Source: Symploca sp. SIO1C2 (GTDB lineage: Bacteria > Cyanobacteriota > Cyanobacteriia > Cyanobacteriales > Coleofasciculaceae). Taken from it: DNA of 63,103 nucleotides. The stretch is from positions 1 through 63,103 of the forward strand of contig JAAHFP010000037.1 in the NCBI GenBank assembly GCA_010672925.1, read 5' to 3'. Made by a program: the position numbers and the translations under genes. Positions 1 through 7,073 of the stretch are shown in pieces; positions within the stretch are counted from its first letter, which is position 1; each line of letters opens with the position of its first letter. The notes beneath the pieces were generated by a model. That model was not told the origin of the DNA, did no database searches, and saw only the letters and a program-made list of their open reading frames with translations.

Positions 1-1
1 C

Positions 2-43
2 TATGCCAACGGCACCAGCGTAGCTGATCGCACTCTAGTCTAA
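2..43 (+). other. possible 3' end of a gene entering from the left
   Basis: The first bases read as 13 open codons (Y-A-N-G-T-S-V-A-D-R-T-L-V) followed by TAA at 41-43. This could be the tail of a protein whose body lies outside the window. It is too short to identify and could be chance. Confidence 0.2.
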
Positions 44-129
44 TAATGACTCTGACCACTCCTCTCCCAATACTTTCCTAAATCCTAGTCTCTATCACCG
101 TTTCGACTACTTTTGCCTAATGGATAGCA

Positions 130-190
130 ATTCTGGGGGACTTTGAACTATTTTTTACATACTCAACAGAAGGGGATTTGGTATTAGAGT
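130..190. repeat. fragment of a dispersed GGATTTGGTATTAGA repeat
   Basis: The stretch contains 'ttctgggggacttt' and ends in 'ggatttggtattaga'. Matching pieces occur at 44315-44370 and around 16161-16175, so this is a dispersed non-coding repeat. It overlaps the stop codon of the neighbouring minus-strand nuclease gene. Confidence 0.45.
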
Positions 191-1098
191 TTCTCAATCT
201 GTTCTCTAGGCAATCCTGTTGCTTCTGCGATTGTCTCAATATCTATTCCTTGGAGTTTTAATGTTCTAGCTATATTAACCTTTTCCTGCTGTTTTCCTTC
301 TTCTCGACCCTCCAATCTGCCTTCTTCTCGACCCTCCAATCTGCCTTCTTCTCGACCCTCCAATCTGCCTTCTGAGCGCGAACCTTCGATTATACTGGTT
401 TCATAACGCCTATTCTCCATAAATCTCAGGTAGTTTGCTCTTTCTTCGACCCTCAAGCTATCTACTAGTAAATTTTCCTTTGCTTCCGCTAAACCCTGGG
501 CTGTAAATTCCTCTTTGATTCGGCTATTTTTCAGGAAATATACCCATTCATCCAAGGTATTCTTCACTACATCGTTAAAGTTGTTAACTTTAATCACATA
601 ATACTCTGGAAAAATCTCCGATACTTCCTTTATATTAAACAACTTTTTCTGGTTGATTGATGGCCTTAAAGAGTCTTCTAAGTGTAGACCATTAAAATCT
701 AATTTCCCTTGGTAAATATAATCATCCCCCTGTCCCAGAGAAAAATAGACCACATTCACTGAATAAGCTTTTCTAACTTTACTGTAAGGTTCTCCTTGTT
801 CCCGGAATTTCTTAATCAATTTCGCTGTGCCGTAGAGCATCCGATGAAAATAATCTTGCTCTGTAGAGTTTTGCACTTCAATGAGAATCAATTCACCCTG
901 GTCATTTTCCGCCAGAATATCAACTCGATTGAGCTTGTCATCCTCTGCTTGTTGATTGCTTTCACTTTCGAGTATTGATTGTATCTTGACTTGTTTCCCC
1001 AATAACTCGCTGAGGAAGCCAGCCAAAACTACATGATTAGCTTTGTTTCTGAGTAATTTTTTAATTGCCCAATCAAATCTGATGTGTGTTTGGGGCAT
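184..1098 (-). CDS. Rpn family recombination-promoting nuclease / PD-(D/E)XK transposase-like protein
   Basis: 304 residues. The N-terminus (FDWAIKKLLRN) and the block RVDILAEN...ELILIEVQN form the D...E-x-Q core typical of Rpn/YhgA-type PD-(D/E)XK nucleases, which are linked to RecA-independent recombination and, in some cases, phage defence. About residues 245-270 are three to four near-identical REEGRLEG units, encoded by a 27-bp tandem DNA repeat at roughly 297-372, followed by a short helical C-terminus (TAEATGLPREQIEKL-like) that is common in cyanobacterial members. The start is the only good ATG. It is transcribed alone. The family is usually multicopy in such genomes; the biological role here is inference. 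Confidence 0.85.
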   Translation of the reverse strand: MPQTHIRFDWAIKKLLRNKANHVVLAGFLSELLGKQVKIQSILESESNQQAEDDKLNRVDILAENDQGELILIEVQNSTEQDYFHRMLYGTAKLIKKFREQGEPYSKVRKAYSVNVVYFSLGQGDDYIYQGKLDFNGLHLEDSLRPSINQKKLFNIKEVSEIFPEYYVIKVNNFNDVVKNTLDEWVYFLKNSRIKEEFTAQGLAEAKENLLVDSLRVEERANYLRFMENRRYETSIIEGSRSEGRLEGREEGRLEGREEGRLEGREEGKQQEKVNIARTLKLQGIDIETIAEATGLPREQIEKL

Positions 1099-1286
1099 AA
1101 CGGCATCAATGGGAAGAGCTACTTCGTCTATTCTACAATATTTACTAGTGGATAATTTTGGTTATGCGATCGCGCAAGCACTGCTGCTCTTCAAGATCGC
1201 TTAATCCAGAACAGGAGATTATAACTCAATAGATTCCTTCGTAGTCAACTATAAAACAGAAGAAACAAGCAAAAACCTCTTTCCTT

Positions 1287-1313
1287 CTGCCTCCTGCCTC
1301 CTGCCTCCTGCCT
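1287..1313. repeat. 7-bp tandem repeat (ctgcctc)n
   Basis: Four direct copies of ctgcctc. This is the reverse complement of the gaggcag arrays at 40858-40931 and 52363-52391, so it belongs to one dispersed low-complexity family. Confidence 0.6.
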
Positions 1314-1327
1314 TGCTTCTTAAGAGT

Positions 1328-1888
1328 TTACCTGCGTTGTGTCAGAATTGCATGTTGTAGGCGTATTTCTGCTAAGCGTTCAGTTTGGTCACTGCGAGTC
1401 CCGATGGTAAATTCCCCAACAAGGGCATAGTAAACCATTCGAGCCCGTACCATTGCTTCAAACGGTGCAAAGCCAACTTGTAAAAATAAGTCTTTTGTGT
1501 AATTTAAACGTCTTTGGTCAACTTGGGCAAGAACAGTAGTAATTTTGGAATTGCTCGTTGCCCAGGCGCGAATTGCATTTTCTGCTCGACCATCATCCTG
1601 AATCGCTAATTCAAATAGATAGAGCAGTTTTGTTGTTGCATCGCCTCCAAGTGCTTCAACCTGCTCAATTATACTGTTAGTTTGCCAGTTGACCCATTCT
1701 TGCAGAATCGCTTCTAAGAAATCCTCTCTATTTTTAAAGTGCCAGTAAAAACTCCCTTTAGTTACACCCATGACTTTGGCAAGTGGCTCGACTCGAACTG
1801 TCTCAACTCCTGTTTCTGCTAAGGTCTTGAGTCCTTGCTCAATCCAATCCTGCCGGGTCAAATTCGAGACTTGATTTTTCTTAACCAT
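1328..1888 (-). CDS. TetR/AcrR family transcriptional regulator
   Basis: About 186 residues. The N-terminal helix-turn-helix reads ...LAETGVETVRVEPLAKVMGVTKGSFYWHFKNREDFLEAIL, a standard TetR DNA-binding domain with the GSFYWHF recognition helix; the C-terminal ligand domain is not identifiable to a ligand. I place the start at the ATG at 1888 (MVKKNQVSN) rather than 1906, because the upstream six codons (MSIRYR) are simply the translation of a perfect palindrome that looks like the operator. No clear ribosome binding site supports either start. The gene is divergent from the SnoaL-like gene 74 bp away, which is likely its regulatory target together with itself. Confidence 0.9.
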   Translation of the reverse strand: MVKKNQVSNLTRQDWIEQGLKTLAETGVETVRVEPLAKVMGVTKGSFYWHFKNREDFLEAILQEWVNWQTNSIIEQVEALGGDATTKLLYLFELAIQDDGRAENAIRAWATSNSKITTVLAQVDQRRLNYTKDLFLQVGFAPFEAMVRARMVYYALVGEFTIGTRSDQTERLAEIRLQHAILTQRR

Positions 1889-1900
1889 ACGGTAGCGTAT
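1887..1900. promoter_or_regulatory. TetR operator candidate, copy 1
   Basis: Perfect inverted repeat ATACG-gtag-CGTAT overlapping the start of the tetR-type gene. The surrounding 18 bp (catacggtagcgtattga) recur exactly at 1934-1951. Two copies in a short divergent promoter region are what autoregulated TetR loci look like. Confidence 0.7.
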
Positions 1901-1934
1901 TGACATTTACACGATACAACATTAATCTATACCC

Positions 1935-1948
1935 ATACGGTAGCGTAT
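1935..1948. promoter_or_regulatory. TetR operator candidate, copy 2
   Basis: Second perfect copy of ATACG-gtag-CGTAT, 48 bp from the first. It lies just upstream of the ribosome binding site (aaaggagaag, 1951-1960) of the SnoaL-like gene, so bound repressor would block its initiation region. Confidence 0.7.
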
Positions 1949-1961
1949 TGAAAGGAGAAGT

Positions 1962-2393
1962 ATGACTACTTTAACCGAACAAAATAAATCCATTGCTCTA
2001 CGTTTTGCTCAGGATGGTTGGGGCACAAATGCTGGGTGGAGAGAGATCTGGGATGAGTTAATGAGTGCAGATGTTGTCCATCACTTCAACAGCACAGCAG
2101 AACCCATTATCGGACTCGAAGCAAACAAGGTTTTTAATGAAGGTCTCTTTCAAGGATTCCCTGACATTGCTCACAGGATAGAAGATCTAGTCGCAGAGGG
2201 AGATAAAGTTGTGTACCGCACAACCATTCAAGGAACTCACGCGGGTAACTTTTTGGGAACTCCACCGACGGGTAAAGTGGTTAAAATTAACGATTTCACG
2301 TTACTGCAAATTGCTGACGGTAAAATTGTAGAGTGGTGGTATGAGTGCAATTTGTTGGAAGTGATGCAGCAGCTTGGATTAGTTTCAGTTTAG
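1962..2393 (+). CDS. SnoaL-like ester cyclase family protein
   Basis: 143 residues. The layout is that of the SnoaL/NTF2-like fold: an N-terminal helix pair (NKSIALRFAQDGWGTNAGWREIWDELM), the segment ADVVHHFN, then G..FPDIAHRIEDLVAEGDKVVYRTTIQGTHAG and the C-terminal strand pair DFTLLQIADGKIVEWWYECN. Family members are polyketide cyclases or small hydrolases, but most are uncharacterised, so no substrate is assigned. A strong ribosome binding site (aaaggag) precedes the ATG. It is controlled in all likelihood by the divergent TetR gene through the paired palindromes in the shared promoter. Confidence 0.85.
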   Translation: MTTLTEQNKSIALRFAQDGWGTNAGWREIWDELMSADVVHHFNSTAEPIIGLEANKVFNEGLFQGFPDIAHRIEDLVAEGDKVVYRTTIQGTHAGNFLGTPPTGKVVKINDFTLLQIADGKIVEWWYECNLLEVMQQLGLVSV

Positions 2394-2422
2394 ATTCCCA
2401 ATTGGCAGCTAGCAAACAAGTT

Positions 2423-2481
2423 GTTGGAGGCGGCGAGAAAACTTTCTTGCTTCGTTTTCAGCTCTCTCGTCGCCGCTCAAC
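2423..2481 (+). terminator. hairpin downstream of the SnoaL-like gene
   Basis: The arms gttggaggcggcgaga and the later tctcgtcgccgctcaac pair with a few mismatches around an AT-rich loop. It lies 30 bp after the stop codon and lacks a long T-run, so the terminator role is inferred. Confidence 0.4.
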
Positions 2482-2639
2482 TAGTCATTGTATTTTAAGT
2501 CTATCACCTAAGTCGTGAGGGCGGTTTAGTATAGTAATTGTAGCTAGAATCTAAAAACTACAAACTCTGCGATCGCTCCTTTTTGGGCGTGAAAGTGCCC
2601 AAAAGCAAATCTATATGACTAAGCACCAAAGCTTGAAAC

Positions 2640-2823
2640 CTTTACAAATCAAGGATTTAATTGCTTAAAAGCAAACGGGAGTCAGCTAGATAGGGTAATT
2701 TTCCCGGAGAACATCCGAGTATTTTACGATGTTTATACGGAGTCATAGCTAGTCAAAATTGAAGCGATCAGTTACAAAGAAGGCAATACACTCTTTATCC
2801 ACGGCGAGGAGTACGATTTATGA
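2640..2823 (+). pseudogene. remnant of a RelE/ParE-type toxin gene
   Basis: The 3' part translates as RVIFPENIRVFYDVYTES-stop-LVKIEAISYKEGNTLFIHGEEYDL and ends in TGA overlapping the next ATG (ATGA at 2820-2824). The blocks IRVFYDV and the GEEY-like end are typical of RelE/ParE toxins. An in-frame TAG lies in the middle, and the upstream part (LKSKRESAR) is in a different frame, so the gene is dead. The ATGA overlap with the following antitoxin remnant shows it was once a normal toxin-antitoxin operon. Confidence 0.65.
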
Positions 2824-2910
2824 AAATCATTACCCTTTCAGAAGATCCCGCTGAAATTAGTTCAATGTTTGAGCAAGCTAAGCTGCTACGCATTTAATTT
2901 GTATACTACT

Positions 2911-2957
2911 AGCGAGCAAGATGTTTGCGCTACGCGCACGCTACGCGAACGCACTAC
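2911..2957. repeat. dispersed GTAGTGCG-family repeat, partial copy
   Basis: Nearly identical to 13344-13390 (46 of 47 bases), including gctacgcgaacgcactac at its right end. It sits inside the antitoxin pseudogene. Confidence 0.75.
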
Positions 2958-3067
2958 AGCTTTTCCAACTTTTCGCATTATTCAATTTAGCTGCACATCA
3001 GCTTAATGATGAAGATATGATTATACAATTGGCTGACGGACGCCAGTTTATGTTGAGTGCCATCGAT

Positions 3068-3105
3068 GATTTCGATATAGAGATTGGATTTCGATATAGA
3101 GATTG
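3068..3105. repeat. 19-bp perfect tandem duplication
   Basis: Two exact copies of gatttcgatatagagattg side by side. Because 19 is not a multiple of three, the duplication frameshifts the antitoxin remnant. Confidence 0.9.
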
Positions 3106-3200
3106 CGCAAACACGTCGAAATCAGAAATTAATGGAATTTTTGGAGCAACGAGCTAGACAAGCCCAGACTATTCCACTTGATGAAGTCAAACGTCAATTT

Positions 3201-3256
3201 GGTCTTAGCTAGTACCAACAGTTCAATTTGGTGATTTGCGGTATTTTTATCTTATA
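3201..3256. repeat. 56-bp direct repeat, left copy
   Basis: Begins ggtcttagctag, overlapping the last codons of the first antitoxin remnant. It recurs with about five differences at 3751-3806, exactly 550 bp downstream. Confidence 0.85.
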
Positions 3257-3300
3257 GAGATAATGATGAAAACTAAAGTGGTGATTACTGCAACAAAATT

Positions 3301-3525
3301 ATGACTGAACTCCTGCAACAGGCAATTGCCCAAATTCAAGAACTCCCACCTGCTCAACAAGATGCGATCGCGTCTCGGTTGTTGGCAGAATTGCAAGATG
3401 AACAAAAATGGGGAGCCCGTTTTGCTGCTACCACAGACGATCAATGGGATCAGATGGCTGCAATGGTGCGCCAGGAAATTGCTAAAGGCGAAACCATTCC
3501 ACTTGATGAGGTCTTTCCAACCTAG
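3301..3525 (+). CDS. type II antitoxin, cyanobacterial family
   Basis: 74 residues, MTELLQQAIAQIQELPPAQQDAIA...LDEVFPT. An N-terminal helix with the LPPxQQDAIASRLLAEL pattern is followed by an acidic or polar C-terminus ending in the IPLDEV motif that would wrap the toxin. No DNA-binding domain is certain from the sequence. It ends two bases before the downstream toxin start, a tight operon. This type of small cyanobacterial antitoxin is almost always next to a RelE/HigB-like toxin, as here. Confidence 0.8.
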   Translation: MTELLQQAIAQIQELPPAQQDAIASRLLAELQDEQKWGARFAATTDDQWDQMAAMVRQEIAKGETIPLDEVFPT

Positions 3526-3527
3526 AA

Positions 3528-3758
3528 ATGAAATCAAGTGTTACAAAATCATTTCGCAAGCGGTTAGGCGATTTACCTGAGTCAGTTCAGGAGCAAGCCG
3601 CTAAAGCATACACTCTTTGGCAGGAAGATCCTTATCATCCAAGTCTTCAGTTTAAGCGAGTTAGTCAAAAACAACCGATTTATTCTGCTCGTGTCAGCAT
3701 CAGTTATCGTGTTTTGGGTTTGCTGGAATCTGATCATATTTACTGGTATTGGTCTTAG
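3528..3758 (+). CDS. RelE/HigB-like toxin, C-terminally truncated
   Basis: 76 residues: MKSSVTKSFRKRLGDLPESVQEQAAKAY.LW..DPYHPSLQFKRV...PIYSARVSISYRVLGLLESDHIYWYWS. This matches the RelE-superfamily mRNA interferase fold (helical hairpin, then strands with FKRV and SARVSISYR). Intact relatives normally continue after YWxW with IGSH.DY and about ten more residues. Here the frame instead runs into the 56-bp repeat (ggtcttagctag), which provides the TAG stop. The loss removes the last strand/helix, so toxicity may be reduced or gone. Confidence 0.75.
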   Translation: MKSSVTKSFRKRLGDLPESVQEQAAKAYTLWQEDPYHPSLQFKRVSQKQPIYSARVSISYRVLGLLESDHIYWYWS

Positions 3759-3806
3759 CTAGCACCAATAGCTCAATTTGGTGATTTGCGGTATTTTTAT
3801 CCTATG
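3751..3806. repeat. 56-bp direct repeat, right copy
   Basis: Second copy of the 3201-3256 repeat. It replaces the end of the toxin gene, which suggests recombination between the two toxin-antitoxin units. Confidence 0.85.
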
Positions 3807-3867
3807 CAGAATATTATATTATAACTGCGATAAAATTAATAGTTAGACACAGCTTTTGTATACTTGT

Positions 3868-4920
3868 ATGTTGCTTAAAGATAAACTTATTGATTCTCTT
3901 GAACAAGCGAAGGGAGAACGTGAAATACATTCTTTTCTAAAGGAAGAACCCTTTCTTGTTTGGCATACGTTTATGCGTTCGGGCGGGCACTCTAGCTACG
4001 TTATCCCCGAATTTTCCTTTGCTGGTAAGTACCGCGCTGATTTTGCTGTGATGCAGTCTTTTTCTGGAGGTTGGAATATTGCATTTGTAGAGTTAGAGCC
4101 AGTTGATGAAAAACCATTTAACCAGGATGGAAGTCCATCTCCGAGACTGCGCAGTGCCATCAAGCAAATTGATGACTGGAAAAACTTTGTATCTGATGAA
4201 AAAGCATCTTTGTGCTCACATTTAGCTGGTGCTGCGAGAAATAATGACACTTTATATCCTGAGAGAAATCTAGCACGAGAACCATCGTGCGTCAAGATGC
4301 CACTACGCGATCCTAAAACATATTTATGCTGCGAGTATTTCATTGTTATGGGTAGACGCAGCCACTTGGAAGATGAGAGACTTACATATGCAAAGTCGAG
4401 ATATTATGCAAACCATGATATTAGAATATTCACTTATGATCACTTTATTGAAGTTGCAGAAAAGTTAAATAAATCTAACGAAAAATATAAAAGCAGAACG
4501 ATAGAGAAACAAGACCAAGATTTTTTGGTTGAGTTTGATAAAAATCCTGAGCAGTTTAGTATATCTAGCAGTCTAGATGCGTACAATTATCCAAGGGATT
4601 TGAATATTTACGGTACTTGTTACAAGATACAATCCAACAGCAAAGAATCTGGATTTGTAGTTGAGATTCTAGGTACTCCTTACGAAATTTATGAAGATCG
4701 ACTAAAATTTGACATCAACAGAATCGAACCTGATGGTCTAGCATTACCCGTAGCAAATAACCTGACATCTTTGCGTGCTGCAATAGAACTTGCCGAAATT
4801 TTTGAGCGATTGATAAAATTTCATGTAAATGCCGAACAATCGCTCGACTTGATAAACGAGTGTTTACAGCGTTTAATAAAAAATCCACCGTATAGAGTAG
4901 TTGATAAAATTGACGAATAA
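3868..4920 (+). CDS. Shedu-like (DUF4263-type) PD-(D/E)XK nuclease
   Basis: About 350 residues. The nuclease core is in the N-terminal half: YRADFAVM...WNIAFVELEP, followed by S.RLRSAIKQIDDWKNFV and later YFIVMGRRSHL. The A-D-F...E-L-E arrangement plus the Q-x-x-x-W helix is the pattern of Shedu/DUF4263 proteins, single-gene phage-defence nucleases. The usual E-x-K is E-x-E here. The C-terminal 140 residues are a separate, unrecognised region. ATG at 3868 is preferred over a TTG four codons upstream. The neighbours are toxin-antitoxin loci, consistent with a defence island. Exact family membership needs a profile search. Confidence 0.65.
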   Translation: MLLKDKLIDSLEQAKGEREIHSFLKEEPFLVWHTFMRSGGHSSYVIPEFSFAGKYRADFAVMQSFSGGWNIAFVELEPVDEKPFNQDGSPSPRLRSAIKQIDDWKNFVSDEKASLCSHLAGAARNNDTLYPERNLAREPSCVKMPLRDPKTYLCCEYFIVMGRRSHLEDERLTYAKSRYYANHDIRIFTYDHFIEVAEKLNKSNEKYKSRTIEKQDQDFLVEFDKNPEQFSISSSLDAYNYPRDLNIYGTCYKIQSNSKESGFVVEILGTPYEIYEDRLKFDINRIEPDGLALPVANNLTSLRAAIELAEIFERLIKFHVNAEQSLDLINECLQRLIKNPPYRVVDKIDE

Positions 4921-4936
4921 CGCTAATTATCTCCAT

Positions 4937-4964
4937 GTTGGGTTTCGCATCGGCTTCACCCAAC
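4937..4964. repeat. REP-like hairpin (gttgggt...acccaac)
   Basis: Inverted repeat gttgggt / acccaac around a 14-nt loop, 17 bp after the Shedu-like gene. It is a common cyanobacterial intergenic motif and may act as a terminator. Confidence 0.5.
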
Positions 4965-5023
4965 CTAAAATATCTGCGATCCTACTGGAAAATAAACCCA
5001 TACTTAATGGATATTTAGTTCAC

Positions 5024-5311
5024 TTATACTAAACTAATACGCAACTTTTTGCCAACAATCTTAGCTGCTTGTACTATAGTATGTAGCGTCACTGATGAAT
5101 TATCCGGGTCGAGAAGCTCTTCAAGAGATGCAGGACTAGTTTGCATCTCTTTAGCCATTGCTGTTTTAGTCAATTCTCTTTCACTCATTGCCTGAGTAAT
5201 TTGCCAAGCGAGAACACGCTTGAGAGCTATTGCGTCAGCTTCAGCAATTGTTCCCTCTTCTTCAAGGAAGTCGTCAAAAGAAGAACCAATGTGGGGATTG
5301 ATATTCATCAT
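5024..5311 (-). CDS. XRE-family antitoxin (HigA-like)
   Basis: 95 residues. The C-terminal two thirds are a helix-turn-helix (LTKTAMAKEMQTSPASLEELLDPDNSSVTLHTIVQAAKIVGKKLRISLV), as in HigA/XRE antitoxins; the N-terminus is acidic (FDDFLEEEGTIAEADA). It overlaps the toxin gene by 4 bp, with the toxin first, which is the HigBA order. It should bind the toxin and repress the operon promoter, which would lie upstream of 5652. Confidence 0.85.
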   Translation of the reverse strand: MMNINPHIGSSFDDFLEEEGTIAEADAIALKRVLAWQITQAMSERELTKTAMAKEMQTSPASLEELLDPDNSSVTLHTIVQAAKIVGKKLRISLV

Positions 5312-5652
5312 TTTTGTTCCAATTTTTGTTTACGGTCTAATGCCAAGCTTAAATCTGAGTCCGAAATCTTTTCCGTCTTCTTGATAAATCCGTGAAGTAG
5401 CAGTATGTTATTTTCGTGGATGCAAAAGATTACACGAGCAATTCTATCTTGCAAATTAGTGCGAACCTCAAATAAACCTCTTCTGAGGGGTTTGCATATT
5501 GGCATTCCGATTGGCCAGCCATACTCAAGTGTTCTGATATTGTTTCCAATCGCACGACGCTCATCTGCTCCTAAACTTTTTAACCAATCCCTTACAGGTT
5601 CATTGCCAGCTTCGGTTTTATAAAAGCTTGCGGGTACTCGTTTACTTTCCAT
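5308..5652 (-). CDS. HigB/RelE-like toxin (phage Gp49-like family)
   Basis: 114 residues: MESKRVPASFYKTEAGNEPVRDWLKSLGADERRAIGNNIRTLEYGWPIGMPICKPLRRGLFEVRTNLQDRIARVIFCIHENNILLLHGFIKKTEKI. The blocks EPVRDWLKSL, LxxGLFEVRT, RxxFC and LHGFIKKT are hallmarks of the Gp49/HigB-like ribosome-dependent mRNA interferases. It is full length and immediately upstream of the HTH antitoxin. It looks intact and is the healthiest toxin gene of this island. Confidence 0.9.
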   Translation of the reverse strand: MESKRVPASFYKTEAGNEPVRDWLKSLGADERRAIGNNIRTLEYGWPIGMPICKPLRRGLFEVRTNLQDRIARVIFCIHENNILLLHGFIKKTEKISDSDLSLALDRKQKLEQK

Positions 5653-6054
5653 TCACAAAAAAATACATCATTTTTGTAATATCCGTAAATATAGAAACCA
5701 CAACATTGATGTCAAATCCAGTAGGAGCCTATTGCATACACTTATTGTATATTCCCAGTGTAATATATTTTGATACCTGGATGGGGCAAATGCAATTTGC
5801 CCCTACCTTCTAATCAAGCACCTCTTTACGGAATTTTCTTCCCAATTCTCAACTTTTGGATAAGCTATCGCGAAATATCAAGCCACACAGTAGTGCGAGC
5901 ATCTTGCTCGCGTCTCGCCTATAAGTCATCTTGCTCGCGTCTCACCTTATAAGTCTTTTTGCTTACCCTACTGGGAAGTGCGATTACCTACGGCACAAGC
6001 AAAGTGCAATCGCTATCTGGAGTGATTTGAGGATATGTGGAAGTAGCTAGTTTC
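5653..6054. other. intergenic region without a supported gene
   Basis: Between the toxin promoter and the next minus-strand gene I see only AT-rich sequence, the tandem repeat at 5900-5955 and short palindromes. The short open frames here are unconvincing. Confidence 0.6.
5900..5955. repeat. 28-bp imperfect tandem repeat (tcttgctcgcgtctc)
   Basis: Two adjacent units, each containing catcttgctcgcgtctc and ending in cctataagt or ccttataagt. It is related to the GTAGTGCG-family repeats (the preceding bases read gtagtgcgagc). Confidence 0.7.
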
Positions 6055-6717
6055 TCAATTATCTTGTATTAGTTGACTCAACTTCTTGAGGATCTTAAGC
6101 ACCTCGAATAACTTGTTTTTTCGAGGAAGGAGGGAAAAGGTATCTGAAAAATCATATTGTCGATGTCCTTGTGCTGAGAGTTTGAGGAAACAGAAAAGTC
6201 CTCCTGTGGTAATCAAACCATAGAGGGGTTTCTGGGTTGCAGGAGAAGCAGAAGTGCCCCATTTTGCTGCTGCCATCATATAGGTGAGGGTCTGGGGAAT
6301 TGCTAGTTCCAAGTCAGTGGTGCTGCGTTTAGATTCAATTACAACTACCCAAAGCTGATGATGCACAATCAGAAAATCGATACGTCCATTGAGAATTTCA
6401 TCTTCCTCCTCTACCCGCAACACTACTGATTCTTCGGCTCGGATTTGGAACGGTGGCTCGTAGAATCCGGCTAGTTCTAGAAGAGGAGATATCAGTAACA
6501 GATTAACGGCTCCTTCTGCCAGGGGGCCATAGTAACGATGATACTCATACCTTGCTTTGAGGCGATCAAGTGTCTTTTTCTCCTCCTCAGTCAGGGATGG
6601 CAAATCCTCCCTCCACTCTGGGAAGAAATCATCCTGTTGTGCTCTGTGCAAGTCTAACTTCGTCTCAACGTCGATTAATGAGGTAATAGCTTTTGTTACA
6701 GCAACAGTTTTGGTCAT
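6055..6717 (-). CDS. stand-alone HsdR-N-like / type I restriction-like nuclease protein
   Basis: About 220 residues. The core is ILNGRIDFLIVHHQLWVVVIESKRSTTDLELAIPQTLTYMMAA, a PD-(D/E)XK fold with D, E-x-K and the following Q helix, as in the N-terminal nuclease of type I restriction R subunits. There is no helicase part and no hsdM/hsdS nearby, as is usual for this solitary cyanobacterial family. The start at 6717 (MTKTVAV) is chosen because aagggagag lies just upstream of it; the longer frame starts at 6741 without such support. The function is unknown; an orphan restriction-like or repair role is inference. Confidence 0.7.
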   Translation of the reverse strand: MTKTVAVTKAITSLIDVETKLDLHRAQQDDFFPEWREDLPSLTEEEKKTLDRLKARYEYHRYYGPLAEGAVNLLLISPLLELAGFYEPPFQIRAEESVVLRVEEEDEILNGRIDFLIVHHQLWVVVIESKRSTTDLELAIPQTLTYMMAAAKWGTSASPATQKPLYGLITTGGLFCFLKLSAQGHRQYDFSDTFSLLPRKNKLFEVLKILKKLSQLIQDN

Positions 6718-7073
6718 GATTGTCTCTCCCTTCATTATCATGATAGCGAGATCTGCTTGCAGAGATTGCTTGCGCGATCGCTTCTCTGAATATATAGCGC
6801 TTCGCGCAGGTGTTAGGTATTAGGTGTTAGGTGTTAGGGAGGTGGAAAGTACTGTTAAATAAAGGTATTTGTGATTATTCACCATGCTCAATCTGTAAAC
6901 ACACGAGCGCTCTTTGCGATAAAAAGGCATATCGAGAAGCAGTAAGACAAACTTAAGTGGACTTGAGCTATTAGCCAGGGGTTTGAACCCCTGGTGGGTA
7001 AAGCAACTCGTGCAAAATTTGAGTTAAACCGACAACTTTAGTCTCGGCGAGTCACTACAAAGTTCATCACTAA
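6718..7073. other. intergenic region with short repeats
   Basis: It contains the ribosome binding site of the nuclease gene, a (ggtgttagg)n tract at about 6809-6841, and a strong hairpin at 6975-6994. No convincing gene. Confidence 0.6.
6975..6994. terminator. perfect 7-bp stem hairpin downstream of acs
   Basis: CCAGGGG-tttgaa-CCCCTGG. It lies 80 bp beyond the acs stop codon on the minus strand and lacks a clear T-run there, so it is a possible terminator or a dispersed palindrome. Confidence 0.4.

Larger units (their letters stand above)
2821..3212 (+). pseudogene. antitoxin gene broken by a repeat insertion and a 19-bp duplication
   Basis: The start (MKIITLSEDPAEISSMFEQA) and the continuation (DEDMIIQLADGRQFMLSAIDDFDIEI, then AQTRRNQKLMEFLEQRARQAQTIPLDEVKRQFGLS) together make one ordinary cyanobacterial antitoxin of about 90 residues. 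Between them about 120 bp of foreign sequence carrying a dispersed repeat (2911-2957) brings a stop. Further on, 'gatttcgatatagagattg' is tandemly duplicated (3068-3086, 3087-3105), shifting the frame. Both lesions are directly readable. Confidence 0.75.

Noticed and set aside
6557-6823. 88-codon plus-strand frame
   Set aside because: Antisense to the HsdR-N-like gene and its promoter; no similarity recognised.
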